From positions 1 through 24,034 of IMG/VR virus record IMGVR_UViG_3300046000_002606: DNA of 24,034 nucleotides, one strand, 5' to 3'. The notes under the pieces are model-generated. The model worked only from the letters and a program-made list of their open reading frames with translations, ran no database searches and was not told the origin of the DNA. The translations under genes and the position numbers were made by a program. Positions 19,528 to 24,034 of this stretch are shown one piece after another. Origin of the DNA: a virus. How positions within the stretch are numbered: position 1 is the first letter of the stretch; the number at the start of each line of letters is the position of its first letter.

Positions 19528-22500
19528 ATGACAGGTTATGTAAGACAATCTTCTGCTGACATCGTACCAACCGCTGTTGTACGTGCAGCACCAATCAATA
19601 ATGAATACAACGCTTTGCGTGATGCTTTCTCTGCGACCATTGGTCACAAGCATGACGGCACAGCCGCTGAAGGCCATCCTGTTCCTGTCATTGGTGATGC
19701 CGATCTTCTTAATAAGATTGCCACTGATACAGCTAATAACCGTCACGGTGTATTCGTTGAGGTGGGTGCTGCTGCTGTTGAGCAAGTTCGCTTCCAAGAC
19801 GGTGCAGTTGTTCCAGTTACAGATAACGACATTGACCTTGGTACTGGCTCCTTAGAATTTAAAGACCTGTACATTGATGGCACAGCAAACATTGATAGCT
19901 TGATTGCTGATACTGCTGACATCAATGCAGGCACTATTGACAACACTGTTGTTGGAGCAACAACACCTGCTGCTGCTACCGTGACCAACCTGACGGTTAA
20001 TACCGCAGCCACCATTGCTTCTGCTGACATCAACGCTGGTACGATTGACGGTGCTGTCATTGGTGGTGCTTCAGCACAGGCCATCACAGGCACTACCATT
20101 ACAGCCAACACAGGCTTCGTTGGTGGCTTGACAGGCAACGTCACAGGAAACACTGATGGTACACACACTGGTGCTGTTGTTGGCAACGTCACAGGCAACT
20201 TGACTGGTAACGTCACAGCCTCCAGCGGTTCTTCCACGTTCAACGATGTTGTCATCAACGGTGGCTTGAACATGGATGCTTCTTCAGCAGCCACCATCAC
20301 CAACCTCACAACACCAACCAATGCTGCTGATGCAGCCACTAAGGGTTATGTAGACACATCGATTAGTAACTTGGTTGCCTCTGCTCCATCTACATTGGAC
20401 ACACTCAACGAAATTGCTACAGCGTTAGGTAGTGACCCTAACCTGTCCACAACACTTACCAACTCTATTGCCACTAAGCTTCCATTAGCTGGTGGCACTA
20501 TGACTGGTGCTATCGCTATGGGTACTAGCAAGATCACAGGTCTTGGTAATCCTACGGCAAACCAAGACGCTGCAACAAAGACCTATGTAGACACTGCTGA
20601 TGCTTTGAACTTGCCTAAAGCTGGTGGCACTATGACTGGTGCTATCGCTATGAGCACCAACAAGATTACTGGTCTTGGTACTCCCACTGCTGATGCCGAT
20701 GCCACTACTAAGGTGTATGTTGATACCATTTTAGGTAGTGCCACTGCTGCTGCTGCCTCTGCTGCCGCTGCTGCTACATCAGCCTCTAACGCCGCAACTT
20801 CTGAAACCAATGCTGGTAACTCAGCGTCGGCAGCTTCTGCTTCTGCTACAAGCGCTGCTGCAAGCTATGACAGTTTTGATGATCGTTACCTTGGTGCTAA
20901 AGCTTCTGCTCCTAGCGTGGACAATGACGGTAATGCATTGCTCACAGGCGCTCTGTACTGGAACACTACAAGCAGCAATCTGTTTGTATGGACTGGCTCT
21001 GCGTGGACTAGCGCAGCCTTTACTGCTGGTAGCTTTGCTACTTTGGCAGGCACAGAAACCTTAACGAACAAGACTCTTACATCACCTGTTATTAACACAC
21101 CTACAGGAATTGTCAAAGGTGACGTTGGTCTTGGTAACGTAGATAATACATCTGATGCTACTAAGAATGCTGCAACAGCTACACTGACAAACAAGACGAT
21201 CAACGGCAGCAACAACACGATCACCAACGTCAGCTTGACCGCTGGTGTTACAGGCACACTGCCCGTAGCTAACGGCGGCACAAGCCTGACCACCCTCACA
21301 GCAAACAACGTCATTCTGGGCAACGGCACATCAGCACCCACCTTTGTAGCGCCAAGCACCAACGGCAACGTGCTGACCAGCAACGGTACGACTTGGACAA
21401 GTGCTGCGCCTGCGGCAGGCTTGCTGGGAGTTACAGACTCAGCATCTCCATTTGAGACTGCCTTGGGTTATCAGGCAGGTAACGTCACTACGGGTACGAA
21501 CAACACTTGGGTCGGTTATCAATCGGGTCTGCTGACAACAACGGGCGTTAACAATACTGCTGTTGGTTTTTCCGCACTTAAAAATAACGTAAGCGGATAT
21601 CAGAATGTTGCAATTGGTCAAAGTGCTCTCCAAGACAACACCGCCTATAACAATGTTGCGGTTGGTAGATGGGCTTGTTTTACAAGTACAACAGGCCAAT
21701 CAAATGTTGCAATTGGGCAGCAAGCATTGGTTTCGGTAACAACAGGCAGTTATAACACTGGTGTAGGGCTTTCCGTAGGTAGCGCACTATCAACAGGCTC
21801 CAACAATACTTTACTAGGGTCTACAGCAGGTGGTAGTTTGTCCACCGGCTCTAACAACATTATTATTGGTTCTGCTGCTGCCCCGTCATCTGTCTCAATA
21901 AGCAATGAAAACACTTGGGGCAACTCATCCAGTACCAGCAACAGGTTTTGGGGTGACATGAAAATGGGCGGCTCATCCGCTGGCTCATCTGGTCAAGTGC
22001 TGACATCCGCTGGTGCAGGGGTTGCGCCTACATGGGCGGCGGTGTCCGCATCTGCCGCTACACCGACTGCTTTGGGTACTGTGTATGGACTTACGAATAC
22101 TTCTGACCAAAATACCGCATTAGGTTATCAAGCGTTGTCTTCTAATACAACTGGGGGCAGTAGTCTTGTGGCTATAGGTTGGCAAGCATTACAAACTATA
22201 AACGGAAATAGCGAATGTACAGCAGTAGGATATGCAGCGTTAAGAGCAAACACAGTACAAAGAAACACTGGTATTGGAACATACGCGTTAGCCGCCAATA
22301 CAACAGCATACGATAATACTGCTGTTGGGCATAAGGCATTAAAAACAAATACTACAGGCGCACAAAACGCAGCCTTGGGTTCATTAGCATTAGAGGGAAA
22401 CACTACAGGTTCATACAACACAGCAATTGGTTCGAACACTCTTAACAGTAATACTACAGGTCAACAAAATGTAGCAATCGGCAATGATGCTCTTAGAGTA

Positions 22501-23307
22501 AACAGCACAGCAAACTTTAATGTGGCGGTTGGATACAACACACTGTATAACAGCACCACTGGCGCAAGCAACACCGCTGTTGGTTATTTAGCAATGAATA
22601 CCAACAGTACAGGCTCAAACAATGCAGCCTTTGGTAGTGAGGCTCTTAGATTTAGCACCACAGCAGATGGCAATACGGCTTTTGGTGTTGAGGCGCTCAA
22701 ATCCATCATCACTGGTAGCAATTGCGTGGCTGTAGGTTATGGGGCTGCAAAAGCAACTACTGGGCAAGCAAATACTGCGCTTGGAGCTAGAGCATTAGAG
22801 GCTAATACTACGGGTATTTACAATGTAGGCATTGGATATTACGGCCTTATTCAAGTTACCACGGGTTCTGGAAATACCGAAATCAACCCTCTTTCATCCT
22901 CAACCTATGATCCTGTGTTTACTGTCACAAGTGAAGATAATCGTCTTTGCATGGGTTCAAAAGGCGTTACAAATGCTTATGTAAAAGTGGCATGGACAAT
23001 AGTGTCGGATGAACGCGATAAAATGAATTTTACCCCTGTTGCTCACGGGTTAGATTTTGTCAACAAACTTAATCCGTTGGCGTACCAATACAAAAAGAAT
23101 CGTCAAAGCAATGAGCCAAGTGGCCCCGTAAGGTACGGATTTAAAGCCCAAGAGATTCTTGCGTTAGAAGGTGATAACCCAATTATCATTGACACTGAAG
23201 ATGCTCAAACACTCCGATACAACGGAGAGGCACTTGTTCCTGTTTTAGTAAAAGCATTGCAAGAGTTAAACGCAAAGTTTGATGCTTATGTAGCAACCCA
23301 CCCTTAA
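19528..23307 (+). CDS. Tail fibre with YadA-like repeats and S74 chaperone (1259 aa)
   Basis: The fibre recognises the host. The N-terminus (MTGYVRQSSADIVPTAVVRA, NNEYNALRDAFSATIGHKHD) probably anchors to the tail; DNDIDLGTGSLEFKDLYIDG near 100-120 is a common fibre motif. Residues ~320-405 hold two 44-aa AGGTMTGAIAM...YVD repeats, 405-455 an Ala/Ser coiled stretch, and ~642-790 and ~855-1118 many NTAVGYxALxxNTTG-like repeats, as in YadA-type beta rolls. The C-terminus is an S74 intramolecular chaperone: SDERDK, with S1160 and K1165 spaced as in the catalytic Ser/Lys pair. It trims itself before S1160 after trimerisation. AAGGA precedes the ATG. Confidence 0.88.
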   Translation: MTGYVRQSSADIVPTAVVRAAPINNEYNALRDAFSATIGHKHDGTAAEGHPVPVIGDADLLNKIATDTANNRHGVFVEVGAAAVEQVRFQDGAVVPVTDNDIDLGTGSLEFKDLYIDGTANIDSLIADTADINAGTIDNTVVGATTPAAATVTNLTVNTAATIASADINAGTIDGAVIGGASAQAITGTTITANTGFVGGLTGNVTGNTDGTHTGAVVGNVTGNLTGNVTASSGSSTFNDVVINGGLNMDASSAATITNLTTPTNAADAATKGYVDTSISNLVASAPSTLDTLNEIATALGSDPNLSTTLTNSIATKLPLAGGTMTGAIAMGTSKITGLGNPTANQDAATKTYVDTADALNLPKAGGTMTGAIAMSTNKITGLGTPTADADATTKVYVDTILGSATAAAASAAAAATSASNAATSETNAGNSASAASASATSAAASYDSFDDRYLGAKASAPSVDNDGNALLTGALYWNTTSSNLFVWTGSAWTSAAFTAGSFATLAGTETLTNKTLTSPVINTPTGIVKGDVGLGNVDNTSDATKNAATATLTNKTINGSNNTITNVSLTAGVTGTLPVANGGTSLTTLTANNVILGNGTSAPTFVAPSTNGNVLTSNGTTWTSAAPAAGLLGVTDSASPFETALGYQAGNVTTGTNNTWVGYQSGLLTTTGVNNTAVGFSALKNNVSGYQNVAIGQSALQDNTAYNNVAVGRWACFTSTTGQSNVAIGQQALVSVTTGSYNTGVGLSVGSALSTGSNNTLLGSTAGGSLSTGSNNIIIGSAAAPSSVSISNENTWGNSSSTSNRFWGDMKMGGSSAGSSGQVLTSAGAGVAPTWAAVSASAATPTALGTVYGLTNTSDQNTALGYQALSSNTTGGSSLVAIGWQALQTINGNSECTAVGYAALRANTVQRNTGIGTYALAANTTAYDNTAVGHKALKTNTTGAQNAALGSLALEGNTTGSYNTAIGSNTLNSNTTGQQNVAIGNDALRVNSTANFNVAVGYNTLYNSTTGASNTAVGYLAMNTNSTGSNNAAFGSEALRFSTTADGNTAFGVEALKSIITGSNCVAVGYGAAKATTGQANTALGARALEANTTGIYNVGIGYYGLIQVTTGSGNTEINPLSSSTYDPVFTVTSEDNRLCMGSKGVTNAYVKVAWTIVSDERDKMNFTPVAHGLDFVNKLNPLAYQYKKNRQSNEPSGPVRYGFKAQEILALEGDNPIIIDTEDAQTLRYNGEALVPVLVKALQELNAKFDAYVATHP
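20488..20652 (+). repeat. 33-bp exact direct repeat inside the fibre gene, period 132 bp
   Basis: Bases 20488-20520 and 20620-20652 are identical over 33 bp and start 132 bp apart, matching two 44-residue repeats of the fibre protein (AGGTMTGAIAM). The flanking codons differ between units, so either the exact block was homogenised by recombination or it is conserved by chance. Confidence 0.8.
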
Positions 23308-23317
23308 AGGAAAAACC

Positions 23318-23530
23318 ATGATTGACACCCAGACACCAGAGCAAATTGCTCAACACTACAGCGCAGCTATGGACAGCGTAAAGCTGATCAACGGCGCAAA
23401 ACCAGCGTACATGAGCGACACCGACTGGACAGATTGCTTGAGCCGCAACAAAGAGCATCTGAACATCATGCTGGCTAAAGACTACTGGACAAACGAAGAC
23501 TTGACACCACTGCGCAACGCCGCCGCATAA
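23318..23530 (+). CDS. Hypothetical protein next to fibre (70 aa)
   Basis: ATG 23318 has AAAGGA upstream. The protein opens MIDTQTPEQIAQHYSAAMDS, and its second half reads LSRNKEHLNIMLAKDYWTNE followed by DLTPL, a pattern I recall in small proteins that follow fibre genes in similar phages. It is polar with no membrane segment, so a chaperone or fibre accessory role is possible. It ends 5 bases before the next start. Role not established. Confidence 0.65.
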   Translation: MIDTQTPEQIAQHYSAAMDSVKLINGAKPAYMSDTDWTDCLSRNKEHLNIMLAKDYWTNEDLTPLRNAAA

Positions 23531-23535
23531 AAACC

Positions 23536-23706
23536 ATGACCGAACTAGACATCCGATTGACAAGCCACGAGGCCGTTTGTGCTGAGAGGTATGCACAGAT
23601 CAATGCTCGGCTCAAGCGGCTTGAGGGCGTGATTATGAAGACCACTGGCGTCTTGATCGTCTCCATGTCAGCCATCGTTTACGCATCTCTGACGCTGGGC
23701 AGATGA
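23536..23706 (+). CDS. Small membrane protein, holin/XhlA-like candidate (56 aa)
   Basis: The frame ATG 23536 - TGA 23706 reads MTELDIRLTSHEAVCAERYA, then a coiled segment QINARLKRLEGVI and a hydrophobic C-terminal segment LIVSMSAIVYASLTLG that could span a membrane. N-terminal coiled coil plus single C-terminal helix is the layout of XhlA-type haemolysin/holin accessory proteins, and the position after the fibre fits a lysis cassette. It lacks a second membrane segment. No ribosome site; the next start is 2 bases past its stop. Confidence 0.65.
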   Translation: MTELDIRLTSHEAVCAERYAQINARLKRLEGVIMKTTGVLIVSMSAIVYASLTLGR

Positions 23707-23707
23707 A

Positions 23708-23860
23708 GTGGACTTCTTCGACGTCCTCACTAAAGGTTGGCCCATACTACTGGCTTTGATTACACTCATAATTGTTTTGAGCAAATTAGATTTAAGGGTT
23801 GCTGTAGCTGAAGAAAAAATAAAAACTCTATTTGAATTATTTAATAAAAAGGACAAATGA
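23708..23860 (+). CDS. Small one-helix membrane protein with GTG start (50 aa)
   Basis: Starting at GTG 23708 the product is MDFFDVLTKGWPILLALITL and then IIVLSKLDLR, a clear membrane helix at about residues 11-25, followed by a charged helix (VAVAEEKIKTLFELFNKKDK). This layout is common in small phage lysis-cassette proteins. No ATG exists in this frame and no ribosome site is present, so translation likely depends on termination of the upstream gene one base before. It overlaps the next gene by 4 bases (ATGA). Function is inferred as lysis-related. Confidence 0.6.
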   Translation: MDFFDVLTKGWPILLALITLIIVLSKLDLRVAVAEEKIKTLFELFNKKDK

Positions 23861-24034
23861 TGCTAACCCTACTCTCATCGCTATTTGGTTTTCTTGCTGG
23901 CGGCTTGCCCAAGGTGCTTGGTTTTTTCCAAGACCGGGCCGACAAAAAGCATGAGATGGCAATGGCCCAACTACAGACAGAGCGCGAACTGGAACTCCGC
24001 AAAGCTGGCTTTGAAGTCATGCAGCGGGTGGAGG
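23857..24034 (+). CDS. Membrane-anchored coiled protein, cut by window edge
   Basis: The start is ATG 23857 or 23860, after AAGGA at about 23849. The visible 59 residues begin MMLTLLSSLFGFLAGGLPKV, a hydrophobic segment, followed by FFQDRADKKHEMAMAQLQTE and a long charged helix. I recall similar proteins (short hydrophobic N-terminus, then DRxDKKHExAMAQLQ) in lysis-adjacent positions of other phages; a spanin or holin-like role is possible but unproven. The 3' end is outside the window. Confidence 0.7.
   Translation, partial: MMLTLLSSLFGFLAGGLPKVLGFFQDRADKKHEMAMAQLQTERELELRKAGFEVMQRVE

Noticed and set aside
19528-23307. Diversity-generating retroelement target in the fibre
   Set aside because: No reverse transcriptase and no template repeat rich in adenine variation is visible; the repeats look like ordinary YadA-type units.

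Overview
The window is a stretch of a tailed double-stranded DNA phage genome. Terminase, portal, scaffold, capsid, head-tail adaptor, tail and fibre genes follow in canonical order on the + strand and run into a lysis-type cluster at the right edge. No tape measure, sheath or baseplate gene is seen, and a P22/T7-style adaptor sits next to a probable tail stabilisation/nozzle protein, so a short-tailed (podovirus-like) particle is inferred. The host cannot be named. The style of the small genes (KGG-containing proteins, YadA-like fibre repeats) recalls uncultured aquatic phages, but that is an impression and was not searched. No integrase, repressor, transposase, tRNA or CRISPR array was found.

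Layout. (1) Positions 1-3190, minus strand: eleven small, tightly packed or overlapping genes, nearly all of unknown function, read leftwards. They are preceded by up to three copies of one promoter-plus-leader cassette (about 3191-3272, 2930-3016, 1799-1880). This looks like an early or middle region. (2) Positions 3265-4331: about 1 kb without a convincing gene but rich in short phased repeats and dyads. It separates the two divergent transcription units and is the best candidate for a control or replication region. (3) Positions 4332-6658: eight small + strand genes, several carrying a recurrent KGG motif. (4) Positions 6661-8234: two probable virion proteins. (5) Positions 8243-14231: packaging and portal module (small terminase, a DNA-binding-like ORF overlapping the large terminase in another frame, portal, two accessory genes). 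(6) Positions 14458-17191: scaffold, a promoter with a long structured leader, major capsid, and a small capsid-associated candidate, with hairpin terminators after the last two. (7) Positions 17250-23307: adaptor, tail stabilisation protein and a 1259-residue fibre ending in an S74-type self-cleaving chaperone. (8) Positions 23318-24034: four small overlapping genes, two or three with a membrane segment, probably lysis; the last is cut by the window edge.

The + strand genes form a virion-assembly programme: the terminase pair packages DNA through the portal into a shell of capsid protein built on the scaffold, adaptor and stabilisation proteins close the portal, and the fibre supplies host binding. 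The most notable points are the +1 offset between the two terminase ORFs with a CCC-T slip candidate in the overlap, the roughly 300-base capsid leader, and the repeat-rich divergent region. All functions rest on reading motifs by eye; no search or folding was run.
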